In this document: in pieces, positions 55,209 to 64,000 of the stretch
Numbering within the stretch: the first letter of the stretch is position 1
Layout: each line of letters starts with the position of its first letter
Origin: Candidatus Kuenenia stuttgartensis
Lineage (GTDB): Bacteria > Gemmatimonadota > Gemmatimonadetes > Gemmatimonadales > Gemmatimonadaceae
Reading direction: 5' to 3'
Assembly: GCA_943330235.2 (NCBI GenBank)
Contig: CALQGY020000007.1
Coordinates: forward strand, 1 to 64,000
DNA: 64,000 bases
The notes under the pieces: model-generated
Seen by the model: the letters and a program-made list of their open reading frames with translations, nothing else
The model's database searches: none
What the model was told of the DNA's origin: nothing
Position numbers and translations under genes: made by a program

Positions 55209-55565
55209 TCAGAACTCCAGGCCGCCCTCTCGGGCGCCATCTGCCACGGCCTTCACGCGGCCGTGATACTGGTAACCGGCGCGGTCGAATACGACCTTCG
55301 CGATGCCGGCTGCTTTCGCCTTCTCGGCAACCGACTTGCCGACCGCGAGCGCGCGCTCCGACTTCGTGCCGTTCATCCCTTCGTCGCCAACGGTCAGCAG
55401 CGTGCGCTGCGCGACATCGTCGACAATCTGGGCGTAGATGTGCTTCACCGAGCGGAACACCACGAGGCGCGGACGCTCCGGCGTGCCGTTTACCGCCTTG
55501 CGCACGCGCAGGTGGCGACGCTTCCGTCGCTCTGCATCCGTACGCGGGATCGCGATCTTGGCCAT
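55209..55565 (-). CDS. rplR: 50S ribosomal protein L18
   Basis: A 118-residue protein. [18 protein letters not shown] and the C-terminal [20 protein letters not shown] are L18 landmarks. It binds 5S rRNA. Its start codon shares one base with the rplF stop. Confidence 0.97.
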   Translation of the reverse strand: MAKIAIPRTDAERRKRRHLRVRKAVNGTPERPRLVVFRSVKHIYAQIVDDVAQRTLLTVGDEGMNGTKSERALAVGKSVAEKAKAAGIAKVVFDRAGYQYHGRVKAVADGAREGGLEF

Positions 55566-56104
55566 TACTTGCCTCCCGCCTTGCCGGCCTTACGCCGAAT
55601 GACTTCGCCCTGATACTTGACGCCCTTGCCCTTGTAAGGCTCCGGCTTGCGGAAGCTCCGAATCTCCGCGGCCACCTGACCCACCAACTCCTTGCTCGCC
55701 CCGGTGATCACCACCGTGGTCGGGTTCGGCGCCGCAATAGTCACCCCTGCAGGGGCCTTGTACTCGATCTGGTGCGAAAAGCCCAACGACAACAACGTGC
55801 CGTACGGCTTGATCTCGGCCTTGTAGCCGACACCCGTGATCTCGAGCACCTTCTTAAAGCCCGTCGTCACCCCTTCGACCATGTTCGCAACCAGCGTGCG
55901 CGACAAACCGTGCAACGCCTTATGACGCTCTTCATCCGACGGGCGCTTGACGAGCAGCTCGCTGCCCTCATGCGACACCAGGATATCCGTCGGAAGCGTG
56001 CGCGCCAGCTCGCCGTTCGGCCCGCTGATCTTCACATGACTTCCGTTGATCGCCACTGTGACCCCGGCCGGAACCGGAATCGGGCGCTTACCGATACGTG
56101 ACAT
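55565..56104 (-). CDS. rplF: 50S ribosomal protein L6
   Basis: A 179-residue protein of normal length. [17 protein letters not shown] at the start and [20 protein letters not shown] at the end are typical. Confidence 0.98.
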   Translation of the reverse strand: MSRIGKRPIPVPAGVTVAINGSHVKISGPNGELARTLPTDILVSHEGSELLVKRPSDEERHKALHGLSRTLVANMVEGVTTGFKKVLEITGVGYKAEIKPYGTLLSLGFSHQIEYKAPAGVTIAAPNPTTVVITGASKELVGQVAAEIRSFRKPEPYKGKGVKYQGEVIRRKAGKAGGK

Positions 56105-56116
56105 GTCGTGAGCCCC

Positions 56117-56518
56117 TTACCAAACGAGGGCGAGTAGCTCGCCCCCGGTGTTCGTGGCGCGCGCCGTCCGATCGGACATGATCCCCTTCGACGTGCTCAG
56201 GATCGCCATGCCCAAACCGTTGCGCACCCGCGGGATCTCCGACACCCCACAGTACTTCCGCAGACCGGGCGTAGACATGCGCTTCGCTTCACGGATCACC
56301 GACTGGCCCCCGTGCGCGTACTTCAGAATGACGCGGAGAACCTGCTTCCCGTCCTCCAGGTCGACCGTGCGGTAATCCTGAATGAAATGGTTCTCCTTCA
56401 GGATCCGCGCGATCTGGATCTTCATCTTCGACAACGGCATATCCACGCGGCGGTGCTTGGAAGCACACGCGTTGCGGATGCGCGTCAACATGTCGGCAAT
56501 CGGGTCGTTGAGACTCAT
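56117..56518 (-). CDS. rpsH: 30S ribosomal protein S8
   Basis: A 133-residue protein. It starts DPIADMLTRIRNAC and ends GVGIAILSTSKG-like (GLGMAILSTSKGIMSD). An AGGAG motif lies upstream of the ATG. A small hairpin (56542-56556) occupies the 62-bp gap from rpsN. Confidence 0.97.
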   Translation of the reverse strand: MSLNDPIADMLTRIRNACASKHRRVDMPLSKMKIQIARILKENHFIQDYRTVDLEDGKQVLRVILKYAHGGQSVIREAKRMSTPGLRKYCGVSEIPRVRNGLGMAILSTSKGIMSDRTARATNTGGELLALVW

Positions 56519-56580
56519 GCTCTCTAGGTGCTCCTATGGTATCTGCCCGTGGCAGACCTGTAGGATGTGAAAAAGGATGG

Positions 56581-56886
56581 TTACCAGCTCGCCTTACGCA
56601 CGCCCGGGATGAACCCGTTCAATGCCATGTCGCGCAAGGCAATGCGGCTCAAGCCGAACTGCCGCAGGAAACCACGCGGACGACCACTCATGTTGCAACG
56701 GTTCCGCACACGCGTCGCGGACGAATCCCGCGGCATCGCATGCAGCGCGTTCACCGCCGTCAACCGTTCTTCCTGCGTGCTCTTCGGATTCTGAATGATG
56801 GCCTTCAGGGCTGCGCGCTTCGGTGCATGACGCTGCACCAATTCGCGACGCTGCGCGTTCCGGGCCAACTTGCTCGTCTTCGCCAT
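56581..56886 (-). CDS. rpsN: 30S ribosomal protein S14, long zinc-free type
   Basis: A 101-residue protein. [20 protein letters not shown] shows the long form without the CxxC zinc pairs. It is placed between rplE and rpsH as in E. coli. Confidence 0.97.
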   Translation of the reverse strand: MAKTSKLARNAQRRELVQRHAPKRAALKAIIQNPKSTQEERLTAVNALHAMPRDSSATRVRNRCNMSGRPRGFLRQFGLSRIALRDMALNGFIPGVRKASW

Positions 56887-56905
56887 GGAATATCCGTGTG
56901 TGAGG

Positions 56906-57700
56906 TCAGGCCGCCGCGGCCGGCTGTGACACCTTCGGTGTCACCGGCTTGTCATCACCACGGAACGGCATGCCCAACTGATGCAACAGCGCAAACGCGT
57001 GCGCATCCTTGGTCGCCGTCGTCACGAACGTGATGTCCATGCCGTGGATCTGCTCCACCATATCATAATTGATCTCGGGGAAGATCATCTGTTCTTTGAC
57101 GCCAAGCGTGTAATTCCCACGCCCGTCGAACGACTTCGTGCCCAATCCGCGGAAGTCGCGGATACGGGGGCACGACACCGTCACGAAACGGTCCAAGAAC
57201 TCCCACATCCGGGCTCCGCGCAGCGTCACCGACGCGCCGATTTCCTGGCCTTCGCGCAGACCGAAGTTGGAGATGGCCTTCTTCGCCTTCCGCCGCACCG
57301 GCTTCTGGCCCGTGATCAGCGCCAGCTCCTCGACCACCACGTCGAGCAACTTCGGCTGCTTGGCCGCTTCACCGACACCGCAGTTCAATACGATCTTCTC
57401 GAGCGTCGGAATCTCGTGGCCGTTCGTAAATCCGAACTGCGCCGCCAAGGTCGCCCGCACCGAGTTCTCGTAATGGGCCTTCAGACGCGGCGCCAACGCC
57501 GCCAACGACTCACCCGCGTGTGAACGCTTGGTAAAGTCCACTGCCTGGCGAGGCTGTCCGGCCTTCGAGCTCTTGCTGCTCTTGGACGGCGCGCCACCCT
57601 TAGCGCCTCCGCCCTTCGCTCCACCCTTGGCCGCGCCCTTCGACGCCGACCCACCCTTTCCACCGGACTTACCGCCGGCTGCCTTGCTTTCTTTTGCCAT
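56906..57700 (-). CDS. rplE: 50S ribosomal protein L5 with basic Gly/Lys/Ser N-terminal extension
   Basis: A 264-residue protein against about 180 in most bacteria. The L5 core ([33 protein letters not shown]) begins near residue 70. Before it is a low-complexity Lys/Gly/Ala/Ser stretch. The C-terminus also has a short Pro/Ala tail. Confidence 0.96.
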   Translation of the reverse strand: MAKESKAAGGKSGGKGGSASKGAAKGGAKGGGAKGGAPSKSSKSSKAGQPRQAVDFTKRSHAGESLAALAPRLKAHYENSVRATLAAQFGFTNGHEIPTLEKIVLNCGVGEAAKQPKLLDVVVEELALITGQKPVRRKAKKAISNFGLREGQEIGASVTLRGARMWEFLDRFVTVSCPRIRDFRGLGTKSFDGRGNYTLGVKEQMIFPEINYDMVEQIHGMDITFVTTATKDAHAFALLHQLGMPFRGDDKPVTPKVSQPAAAA

Positions 57701-57717
57701 CGTCGTTGCTCCGGGGC

Positions 57718-58122
57718 TCAGCGTGCGCGGGGAATGACTTCACCGCTCTTCACACCGACCCGCTCCTTCGTCCCGTCCGCATCGATGCGCGTCTTCACGC
57801 GCGTCGGCTTCCCGGTCTTGGAATCGATCAGCATGACGTTCGACGCATGGAACGGAGCGGCCATCTCGATGATGCCGCTCGTCTCTTCCGGGCGCCGCGC
57901 CTTGCGGTGCTTCTTCACGATGTTCACACCGTCTACCTTAACGCGGCCCGTCTTGGGGTACACCTGAAGGACCTTCCCTTCCTTCCCCTTGTCGTCGCCG
58001 CGCACCACGCGCACGGTGTCACCCTTACAAACATGGATTACTTCGCGCGACGCCTTGAGCGCATGACGCCCATGGCCGAGCCGCTGTCCGCGATCCGTCT
58101 TATAGTAAACGTTCTTCCGCAT
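57718..58122 (-). CDS. rplX: 50S ribosomal protein L24
   Basis: A 134-residue protein. KOW motif [20 protein letters not shown], then [12 protein letters not shown]. It is about 25-30 residues longer than average, mainly at both ends. Confidence 0.96.
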   Translation of the reverse strand: MRKNVYYKTDRGQRLGHGRHALKASREVIHVCKGDTVRVVRGDDKGKEGKVLQVYPKTGRVKVDGVNIVKKHRKARRPEETSGIIEMAAPFHASNVMLIDSKTGKPTRVKTRIDADGTKERVGVKSGEVIPRAR

Positions 58123-58123
58123 C

Positions 58124-58492
58124 TCAGAGCACCTCGGGCGCCAGCGACACGATCTTCATATACCGCTTCTCGCGGAGCTCTCGCGCCACGGGACCGAAGA
58201 TACGCGTGGCCTTGGGCTCGCCGTTGTCGTTGATGATCACGACGGCGTTCTCGTCGAAGCGGATATAGCTGCCGTCCTTCCGCCGCGTCTCCTTCACCGT
58301 GCGAACCACCACGGCCTTCGCGACGTCAGACTTCTTCACGGTGCCGTTCGGGAGGGCGTCCTTCACCGCCACGATGACCTTGTCTCCAAGGCCCGCGTAA
58401 CGGCGGCGCGTCCCGCCCAGCACGCGGATCACCAGGGCGCGCTTGGCGCCGCTGTTGTCCGCAACCTTCACGATGGATTCCTGTTGGATCAT
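58124..58492 (-). CDS. rplN: 50S ribosomal protein L14
   Basis: A 122-residue protein of normal length. It starts [17 protein letters not shown] and ends [12 protein letters not shown]-like ([12 protein letters not shown]). It lies one base from rplX. Confidence 0.98.
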   Translation of the reverse strand: MIQQESIVKVADNSGAKRALVIRVLGGTRRRYAGLGDKVIVAVKDALPNGTVKKSDVAKAVVVRTVKETRRKDGSYIRFDENAVVIINDNGEPKATRIFGPVARELREKRYMKIVSLAPEVL

Positions 58493-58504
58493 GGCTCGGT
58501 TCCC

Positions 58505-58807
58505 TTAGCGCGCGCGCTCAACGATCTCGACCACGCGCCACCGCTTGTCCTTCGACAGCGGGCGGGTCTCCATGATGCGCACGGTGTCGCCCACTTTCGC
58601 CGAGTTCTCCTCGTCGTGCGCTTTCAGGCGACGCGTTCGCGTCACCATCTTCCCATATTGCGGATGTGGCATGCGCCGGTCGATGCGCACTACCACCGTC
58701 TTCTCCATCTTGTCGCTCACGACCAGGCCCACACGCATCTTCCGTGCAGTCCGATCAAGAGCGGCGCCATTCTGCGAGGCGCCCGTCGCGTTCTGTGTCT
58801 CAGCCAT
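58505..58807 (-). CDS. rpsQ: 30S ribosomal protein S17
   Basis: A 100-residue protein. [18 protein letters not shown] and [20 protein letters not shown] are S17 motifs. The first ~20 residues are extra and Ala/Asn-rich. Confidence 0.97.
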   Translation of the reverse strand: MAETQNATGASQNGAALDRTARKMRVGLVVSDKMEKTVVVRIDRRMPHPQYGKMVTRTRRLKAHDEENSAKVGDTVRIMETRPLSKDKRWRVVEIVERAR

Positions 58808-58825
58808 GTTGACTCGGTCCTCCGG

Positions 58826-59119
58826 TTAGCGGCCGCTGGCCTTAGTGGCCTTCTTCGCTGCCGCCTTCTTGACGGCCGCCTTCTTCGCCGGCGCCTTCCC
58901 GGCCGCCTTCGGTGCTGCTACACGCGCGATACCCAGCGCACGTTCGCGTTGCACCGTGTGCAACCGCGCGATGTCCTTGCGGATGCTCCGCAGGCGCAAC
59001 GGCTCTTCCAGCGCTTCACTCGCGCTCCGGAACTTGAGGCGGAAACGCTCCTCCTCCAACTCCGCTATGCGCGCCGTCAACTCGCTATCGCTCAGGGCGC
59101 GGATCTCTTCAGCCTTCAT
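58826..59119 (-). CDS. rpmC: 50S ribosomal protein L29 with Ala/Lys histone-H1-like tail
   Basis: A 97-residue protein. Residues 1-67 are normal L29 ([27 protein letters not shown]). Residues ~68-97 are an Ala/Lys run ([16 protein letters not shown]) like histone H1 or bacterial Hc1 tails. The gene overlaps rplP by 11 bp. Confidence 0.95.
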   Translation of the reverse strand: MKAEEIRALSDSELTARIAELEEERFRLKFRSASEALEEPLRLRSIRKDIARLHTVQRERALGIARVAAPKAAGKAPAKKAAVKKAAAKKATKASGR

Positions 59120-59537
59120 GGGTCACCGCCTCCTCGCGTGCGACAAACTTGGTCTTGACGCCCAACTTGGCCGCCGCAAGTCCCATCGCCGTCTCGGCGA
59201 GTTCCTTCGTGACGCCCTCGATCTCAAACATCACTCGACCAGGCTTCACCACCGCCACCCACATTTCGGGCGATCCCTTGCCCTTACCCATGCGCGTTTC
59301 GGCCGGCTTCTTCGTGATCGGCTTATCCGGGAAAATCCGGATCCACACCTTACCACCACGCTTGATGTGACGCGTCATCGCAACGCGGCACGCTTCAATC
59401 TGGCGGCTCGTGACCCATGCCGGCTCCAGCGCCTGCAGACCGAACGTCCCAAAGGACAATTCAGAACCGCGGTGCGCGAGCCCAGTCATACGGCCCTTGA
59501 ACATCTTGCGGAATTTGACCCGCTTCGGACTCAGCAT
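59109..59537 (-). CDS. rplP: 50S ribosomal protein L16
   Basis: A 142-residue protein of normal length. It starts [17 protein letters not shown] and has [20 protein letters not shown]. Confidence 0.98.
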   Translation of the reverse strand: MLSPKRVKFRKMFKGRMTGLAHRGSELSFGTFGLQALEPAWVTSRQIEACRVAMTRHIKRGGKVWIRIFPDKPITKKPAETRMGKGKGSPEMWVAVVKPGRVMFEIEGVTKELAETAMGLAAAKLGVKTKFVAREEAVTHEG

Positions 59538-59549
59538 CGTTCAGGCTCC

Positions 59550-60209
59550 TCAGGCGCCGGTCGAGTAGGTCTTGCCGCGACGATCTTCCACGATCTCACC
59601 CTTGAAGATCCACACCTTCACGCCAATGGCGCCATACGTGGTCTTCGCCGTGCTCGTGGCATAATCGATGTCCGCGCGCAACGTGTGCAGAGGCACACGA
59701 CCTTCGTGATAGCCTTCCACGCGCGCGATTTCCGCGCCGCCCAGACGACCACCCGCCTTCACCTTGATACCCAGCGCGCCCATCCGCATCGCGCTCTGAA
59801 CCGCACGCTTCATCGCGCGACGGAACGAGATACGCTGCGAGAGCTGCGCCGCAATGTTGTCGGCCACCAACTGCGCCTCTACCTCAGGACGCTTGATCTC
59901 TTCCACGTTGATGCCCACTTCCTTGCCGGTCAGCTGCGCCAACTCGTCGCGCAGCTTGTCGACTTCCGCACCCTTCTTGCCGATCACCACGCCCGGACGA
60001 CCCGTGTGGATCGTCACCACCACCTTCCCCGGCTTGCGCTCGATGCGCACGTCGGAGATCGCAGCGTTCTCAAGGCGCGCCTTGAGATACTTGCGCAGCA
60101 GCGCGTCTTCCTTCAGAAGCGCCGGCATCTCCTTGCTCGCGTACCAGGTCGACCGCCAGTTCTTCGTAATACCGAGGCGGAACCCGATCGGATTAGTCTT
60201 TTGTCCCAT
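59550..60209 (-). CDS. rpsC: 30S ribosomal protein S3
   Basis: 219 residues from the ATG at 60209 ([13 protein letters not shown]); its first base overlaps the rplV stop. The KH domain [20 protein letters not shown] is present. A longer open frame to 60296 is spurious. Confidence 0.98.
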   Translation of the reverse strand: MGQKTNPIGFRLGITKNWRSTWYASKEMPALLKEDALLRKYLKARLENAAISDVRIERKPGKVVVTIHTGRPGVVIGKKGAEVDKLRDELAQLTGKEVGINVEEIKRPEVEAQLVADNIAAQLSQRISFRRAMKRAVQSAMRMGALGIKVKAGGRLGGAEIARVEGYHEGRVPLHTLRADIDYATSTAKTTYGAIGVKVWIFKGEIVEDRRGKTYSTGA

Positions 60210-60586
60210 TAGCGCACCGCCTCCGCCACGATGATCTCGACATGGCTCGTCCGCTTCAACATCGGCGTCGCACGGCCCATGGCCGCCGGCGTCCAACGCT
60301 TCAGCTTCGGACCCTCGTTCACGATGGCCTTCGTGATCACCAACGCGTCTTCATCCACCGACGTGTTGGCCGCACGGGCCGCTTGCTGAATGTTCGCCAC
60401 CGCGCTGAGCAGCGTCTTCTCGATCTGCTCCGACGCGTGCTTCTTGCTGAAGCGCAGCAGGGCCAGCGCGTCGTTCACGCGATGTCCGCGGATCTGGTCG
60501 ATGACCAGGCGCATCTTGTACGGAGACTGGCGGGTCGTGCGCTGAATCGCGCGCGCCTCGATGCCTGTCTTCAGAGCTTTGGCCAT
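60209..60586 (-). CDS. rplV: 50S ribosomal protein L22
   Basis: A 125-residue protein. It has [20 protein letters not shown] and the extended-loop segment [20 protein letters not shown], which lines the exit tunnel. Confidence 0.97.
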   Translation of the reverse strand: MAKALKTGIEARAIQRTTRQSPYKMRLVIDQIRGHRVNDALALLRFSKKHASEQIEKTLLSAVANIQQAARAANTSVDEDALVITKAIVNEGPKLKRWTPAAMGRATPMLKRTSHVEIIVAEAVR

Positions 60587-60589
60587 GGG

Positions 60590-60889
60590 TTACTTGCCTC
60601 CCTTGGACGCGCTCTTCTTGTCGGCCACCTTCTGACCGGCATGACCGCGGAACAGGCGCGTCGGCGAGAATTCGCCAAGCTTATGTCCCACCATGTTTTC
60701 CGTCACGTACACAGGGATAAACTTGTTCCCGTTGTGCACGGCGAAGGTATGACCGACGAACTCGGGGAGAATGGTGCTCGCCCGCGACCACGTCTTCACC
60801 ACCTTCTTCTCGCTACGAGCATTCATCCCGAGGACTTTCGCCTCGAGGCGCTCAGCAACGAATGGACCCTTCTTAATGCTTCTCGACAT
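60590..60889 (-). CDS. rpsS: 30S ribosomal protein S19
   Basis: A 99-residue protein. It starts [35 protein letters not shown] and [11 protein letters not shown] follow. Confidence 0.98.
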   Translation of the reverse strand: MSRSIKKGPFVAERLEAKVLGMNARSEKKVVKTWSRASTILPEFVGHTFAVHNGNKFIPVYVTENMVGHKLGEFSPTRLFRGHAGQKVADKKSASKGGK

Positions 60890-60912
60890 GTTTCTCGGCT
60901 CTCGCTAGCGGA

Positions 60913-61743
60913 TCACTGTGTGGCTTTGCCGCGCTTGCGGCCACGCACGATCAGACGCTGCGACGACTTCTTCTTGTTGCGCGTCTTCACGCCCTCAGGC
61001 TTGCCCCACGGGCTCACCACGTTACGGCCACCGCGTGTGCGGCCACCGTGCGGGTGGTCGACCGGGTTCATCACTTCACCACGCACCTTCGGACGCTTGC
61101 CCAACCAGCGGCTCTTGCCCGCCTTGCCGTGCGACTGCAACTCATGCTCCGAGTTGCCGACTTCACCGATCGTCGCCAGACAGTTGCCATGGACCAGGCG
61201 CATTTCCGTGCTGCCCAACTTCAGCGTCACGTAATCGCCTTCCTTAGCCACCACCTGCGCGAACGCGCCGGCCGAGCGAGCCATCTGGCCGCCCTTGCCA
61301 ATCTTGAGCTCGATGTTGTGCACCGAGGTACCAAGCGGCACTTCCTTCAGCGGCATCGCATTGCCCGTGCGCACATCAGAGCCCGGACCCGACACCACGC
61401 TGTCACCCTGCTTCAACCCCTTCGGGTGCAGGATGTAACGCTTCTCGCCATCCGCATACTCGACCAGCGCAATGCGCGCCGAACGATTCGGATCATATTC
61501 GATTTCCTTCACAACAGCCGGCATGCCGTTCTTGTTGCGCTTGAAATCGATCAGGCGATACATCCGCTTGTGACCACCACCGATGCGACGCATCGAGATG
61601 TGACCGTGATTGTCTCGGCCACCAGACTTCTTGATCGGCTCGAGCAACGACTTTTCCGGCGTTGACCGCGTGATCTCGGCAAAATCCGAGACCGAACGGA
61701 AACGGGAGCCCTTGCTCACCGGCTTGAATTGACGGATTCCCAT
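60913..61743 (-). CDS. rplB: 50S ribosomal protein L2
   Basis: A 276-residue protein. It has [19 protein letters not shown] and the C-terminal [18 protein letters not shown] loop with the His important for peptidyl transfer. Confidence 0.98.
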   Translation of the reverse strand: MGIRQFKPVSKGSRFRSVSDFAEITRSTPEKSLLEPIKKSGGRDNHGHISMRRIGGGHKRMYRLIDFKRNKNGMPAVVKEIEYDPNRSARIALVEYADGEKRYILHPKGLKQGDSVVSGPGSDVRTGNAMPLKEVPLGTSVHNIELKIGKGGQMARSAGAFAQVVAKEGDYVTLKLGSTEMRLVHGNCLATIGEVGNSEHELQSHGKAGKSRWLGKRPKVRGEVMNPVDHPHGGRTRGGRNVVSPWGKPEGVKTRNKKKSSQRLIVRGRKRGKATQ

Positions 61744-61748
61744 GCGAC

Positions 61749-62036
61749 TCAGCCCTCGAAGATCGCGATGGTGTCGCCGTCACGCAGCTTCACAATCGCC
61801 TTCTTGGTGTGTGGACGGCGCCCGATCGACTGGCCGACGCGACGCTCTTTACCACGCGCGTTCGACGTCCAGACTCCCGTCACCTTGACGCCGAAGAGGC
61901 GCTCGATGGCCTCTTTGATAGAGTACTTCGTGGCGTCAGGCGCCACTTCAAACGTGTATTCGCCGCGATCCTGGTACGCTGCTGACGAGCGCTCCGTGAT
62001 GATCGGGCGCATGATGATGCGATGGATAGACGCCAT
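61749..62036 (-). CDS. rplW: 50S ribosomal protein L23
   Basis: A 95-residue protein. [17 protein letters not shown] and [17 protein letters not shown] are typical. It sits at the exit tunnel. Confidence 0.97.
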   Translation of the reverse strand: MASIHRIIMRPIITERSSAAYQDRGEYTFEVAPDATKYSIKEAIERLFGVKVTGVWTSNARGKERRVGQSIGRRPHTKKAIVKLRDGDTIAIFEG

Positions 62037-62039
62037 GGC

Positions 62040-62681
62040 TTAGCCCTCCGCCGTGGTCTGGGTCAGTGCCGACGATTCGATCACGACGACATCCGACCAG
62101 AGAATGTGGTACGTGCTCGCATCGGTGTACGGCATCACGTGCGCATGGGCCAGGTTCCGGGCGCTCAAGTACACGTTCGGCTTCACGCCGTCCGTCAGGA
62201 GCAGCACCTTCTTGCCCGACGCGCCCAGCTTCTCGATCAGCGCCAGAATCGCCTTCGTCGACGGCGCGCTGAACGTCAGCGCATCCACCAACTTCACCGC
62301 GCCCTCACGGGCACGGGCGTTGAACGCGCTCTTGCGCGCCAACGAACGGACCTGCCGCGGAACGATCTGCGTGTAGGAGCGCGGAATCGGACCGAACACC
62401 GTACCACCGCCCGGCCAGTTCGGCGCGCGCGTGGAACCCTGACGAGCACGACCCGTGCCCTTCTGCTTCCAGGGCTTCTGGTTGCCGCCGGTCACTTCGC
62501 CGCGCGTCTTGGTCTTGGCCGTACCCTGGCGACGGTTGGCAAGGAACGCCTTCACCGCCTGGTGCATGACGGGCATGTTCACCGTGCCGTCAAACGTGGC
62601 CTCAGGCAGCTGCTGCATGCCGCCCTGCTTACCCTGCGCCGAGTACACCGGCGCCTCGAAGGTCATGGTTTCTTCGGTCAT
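62040..62681 (-). CDS. rplD: 50S ribosomal protein L4
   Basis: 213 residues from the ATG at 62681, 3 bases after the rplC stop; a TTG at 62687 is unlikely. GNQKPWKQKGTGRARQGSTR is the extended loop. In E. coli L4 represses its own S10 operon through the mRNA leader; the leader candidates here are at 63429-63494 and 63831-63915. Confidence 0.97.
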   Translation of the reverse strand: MTEETMTFEAPVYSAQGKQGGMQQLPEATFDGTVNMPVMHQAVKAFLANRRQGTAKTKTRGEVTGGNQKPWKQKGTGRARQGSTRAPNWPGGGTVFGPIPRSYTQIVPRQVRSLARKSAFNARAREGAVKLVDALTFSAPSTKAILALIEKLGASGKKVLLLTDGVKPNVYLSARNLAHAHVMPYTDASTYHILWSDVVVIESSALTQTTAEG

Positions 62682-62683
62682 GT

Positions 62684-63367
62684 TCAACCCTGCTTCCGCA
62701 CGAAAACGATGCCGTTGGTCGGCCCCGCCACGCTGCCGCGCAGGTAAATGAGATTGCGTTCCGTATCGATCTTCTCGATACGAATGCTCAAAGCCGTGTG
62801 GCGGACGTTGCCATACTGGCCGGGCATCTTCTTGCCCTTGATAACGCGCGACGGATCCGTGCCCGCGCCGATGGAGCCAGGCTTGCGGTGCTTCGTGTTA
62901 CCGTGCGTGTTCGGACCGCCATGGAATCCATAGCGCTTCACGACACCTTGGAAGCCACGACCCTTCGTCGTGCCTTCAACCTTCACGCGTTCACCCGGCG
63001 TGAAGATGTCCACCTTGATTACGTCGCCCACCGCGTACGTCGGTACCTCGGGGTTCTTCCCCGGGGCGTCGTCGAGACGGAAGCTGCGGAGCACGGTCGG
63101 CGGCGCTTCAAGGCCAGCCTTCTTCGCGTGTCCCACTTCCGCCTGCGTCGCGCGACGGCCGCGCGGCGTGCGCTCACCCTTCTTATTCTCGCGAGCCAGG
63201 CGCTGTGCGCCGTAGCCGAGCTCCACCGACGCAAAGCCCGCCGCCTCCACCGTGTTGACCTTCGTCACGGGGTTAGGCGTGGCCTCCACCACGGTGCAGG
63301 GCACTTGCTGCCCCTGCTCGTTAAATAGCTGGGTCATCCCCAGCTTCTTGCCGATAATGCCGATCAT
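62684..63367 (-). CDS. rplC: 50S ribosomal protein L3
   Basis: A 227-residue protein. It starts MIGIIGKKLGMTQLF and has KGRGFQGVVKRYGFHGGPNT. It follows the 129-bp structured gap from rpsJ. Confidence 0.98.
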   Translation of the reverse strand: MIGIIGKKLGMTQLFNEQGQQVPCTVVEATPNPVTKVNTVEAAGFASVELGYGAQRLARENKKGERTPRGRRATQAEVGHAKKAGLEAPPTVLRSFRLDDAPGKNPEVPTYAVGDVIKVDIFTPGERVKVEGTTKGRGFQGVVKRYGFHGGPNTHGNTKHRKPGSIGAGTDPSRVIKGKKMPGQYGNVRHTALSIRIEKIDTERNLIYLRGSVAGPTNGIVFVRKQG

Positions 63368-63428
63368 GAAGTCCCTGTCTCCGTACGAGTCGCGGCCAGC
63401 GTGTGCTAAGCCGTTGGACTGTGGAGAA

Positions 63429-63494
63429 CACCGCCGTGTGCGGTGCCCTCTGTACTACCGATAACCACCGAGTACGACGTACCCGGTCGTTATC
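63429..63494 (-). promoter_or_regulatory. Paired hairpins in the rpsJ-rplC intergenic region
   Basis: Two stems lie in this 129-bp gap. Stem 1: 63460-63475 with 63479-63494 (14 of 16 pairs, 3-nt loop), 2 nt after the rpsJ stop. Stem 2: 63429-63434 with 63440-63445 (6 perfect GC-rich pairs, 5-nt loop). There is no U-run, so they are more likely a processing or autoregulatory site than a terminator. Confidence 0.6.
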
Positions 63495-63496
63495 TG

Positions 63497-63805
63497 CTAC
63501 TCGACTTTGATCTCGACGTCCACACCGGCCGGCAGATCGAGCTTCGTCAGCGCGTCCACGGTACCAGGGCGGGAATCCAGAATGTCGATGAGGCGCTTGT
63601 GCGTCTTCAGTTCGAACTGTTCGCGCGACTTCTTGTCCACGTGCGGCGAGCGCAACACCGTCCAGCGCTGCGTCTTCGTCGGAAGAGGAATCGGTCCCGA
63701 CACCTGAGCGCCCGTCTTTTCAGCGGTGCGCACAATGTCAGCCGACGCCTGGTCGATTACGGCGTGGTCAAAAGCCTTGAGGCGAATGCGGATACGGCCA
63801 GCCAT
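63497..63805 (-). CDS. rpsJ: 30S ribosomal protein S10
   Basis: A 102-residue protein of normal length. [17 protein letters not shown] and [19 protein letters not shown] are S10 motifs. It heads the S10 operon after tuf. Confidence 0.98.
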   Translation of the reverse strand: MAGRIRIRLKAFDHAVIDQASADIVRTAEKTGAQVSGPIPLPTKTQRWTVLRSPHVDKKSREQFELKTHKRLIDILDSRPGTVDALTKLDLPAGVDVEIKVE

Positions 63806-63830
63806 CAGAATGCTCTCGGTAAAAGAACCA

Positions 63831-63915
63831 CTAAGTGAGGAGTCGCCCGCCTGCCGGCTCTCGCGTTCCGGTTACCCGACCCGGAGAACCGGCCAACCAG
63901 CGACTCACCCCTTAG
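63831..63915 (-). promoter_or_regulatory. Structured RNA leader candidate between tuf and rpsJ
   Basis: The ends 63831-63846 and 63900-63915 pair as a long stem (13 of 16 positions, 5+7 uninterrupted with an internal loop), closing a 53-nt interior. That interior holds a second stem (63868-63873 with 63887-63892). It starts 6 nt after the tuf stop and ends 25 nt before rpsJ. It could be a ribosomal-protein autoregulatory leader or a processing site. No promoter motif is obvious. Confidence 0.55.
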
Positions 63916-63921
63916 CTGTTA

Positions 63922-64000
63922 TCAAACAAGGATCTTGGTCACAACACCGGCGCCAACCGTGCGGCCACCCTCACGGATGGCGAAACGCAGCGCCTCTTCC
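63922..64000 (-). CDS. tuf: Elongation factor Tu, C-terminal end (partial)
   Basis: Only the last 26 residues are in the window, reading EEALRFAIREGGRTVGAGVV then TKILV and a TGA stop. This is the conserved EF-Tu end. The gene continues beyond base 64000. Confidence 0.97.
   Translation of the reverse strand, partial: EEALRFAIREGGRTVGAGVVTKILV

Noticed and set aside
60210-60296. Longer N-terminus of S3
   Set aside because: [13 protein letters not shown] is the universal S3 start, and the extension overlaps rplV.

Overview
The window is GC-rich, tightly packed bacterial chromosome carrying about 68 protein genes. There are no rRNA or tRNA genes, no transposase genes and no CRISPR array. Gene content and protein style suggest a diderm bacterium of the Gemmatimonadota type: outer-membrane-barrel proteins, lipoproteins with clear lipoboxes, a MoxR/DUF58/BatA operon, several serine/threonine signalling proteins, low-complexity protein tails and many GTG starts. 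This placement is inferred from gene content, not from a database search.

Layout. 1-341: 113-bp tandem palindromic repeats. 342-10792: envelope and murein genes, namely a metallopeptidase/beta-barrel protein coupled to a lipoprotein amidase, a PP2C phosphatase, and the recycling set GH3 (NagZ-like), anmK and murQ. 10847-22499: an outer-membrane-type protein, gamma-glutamyltransferase, a glycine-zipper lipoprotein, an ABC exporter, a Fur-ccdA pair, a repeat-rich acidic protein, YceI, an aminotransferase and a hybrid histidine kinase. 22557-37513: one long leftward run with priA, an Ala-Glu epimerase, a Zn-ribbon protein kinase, corA and a histone-deacetylase-like protein. It also holds an eight-gene unit built from MoxR, DUF58, BatA, a DUF4175-like protein and DUF4159, headed by two small genes. 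One of these encodes a ubiquitin-like protein. 37683-47798: a GAF pseudo-kinase-like protein, glyS, ypdA, purA, a terminator, DUF456, dapA-like, pilT, a D-hydroxyacid dehydrogenase and trpS. 47816-50750 (plus strand): suhB, a bifunctional histidine/folate enzyme and a small lipoprotein. 50800-64000: the S10-spc ribosomal protein cluster on the minus strand, from the end of tuf through rpsJ to secY, adk and map. It closes with a strong terminator, and infA/rpmJ/rpsM/rpsK/rpsD/rpoA/rplQ do not follow.

How the genes work together. Amidase, GH3 enzyme, AnmK, MurQ and L-Ala-D/L-Glu epimerase would together return murein sugars and peptides to metabolism. The MoxR unit is translationally coupled (six of its seven junctions are 4-base overlaps) and is the best candidate for an under-described system. 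The ribosomal cluster contains two structured intergenic RNAs (tuf-rpsJ and rpsJ-rplC), and S5, L5 and L29 have unusual low-complexity extensions.

A theme across the window is short tandem duplication with a 15-nt (or 12-nt) unit, in frame in at least seven unrelated genes and also seen once between genes.
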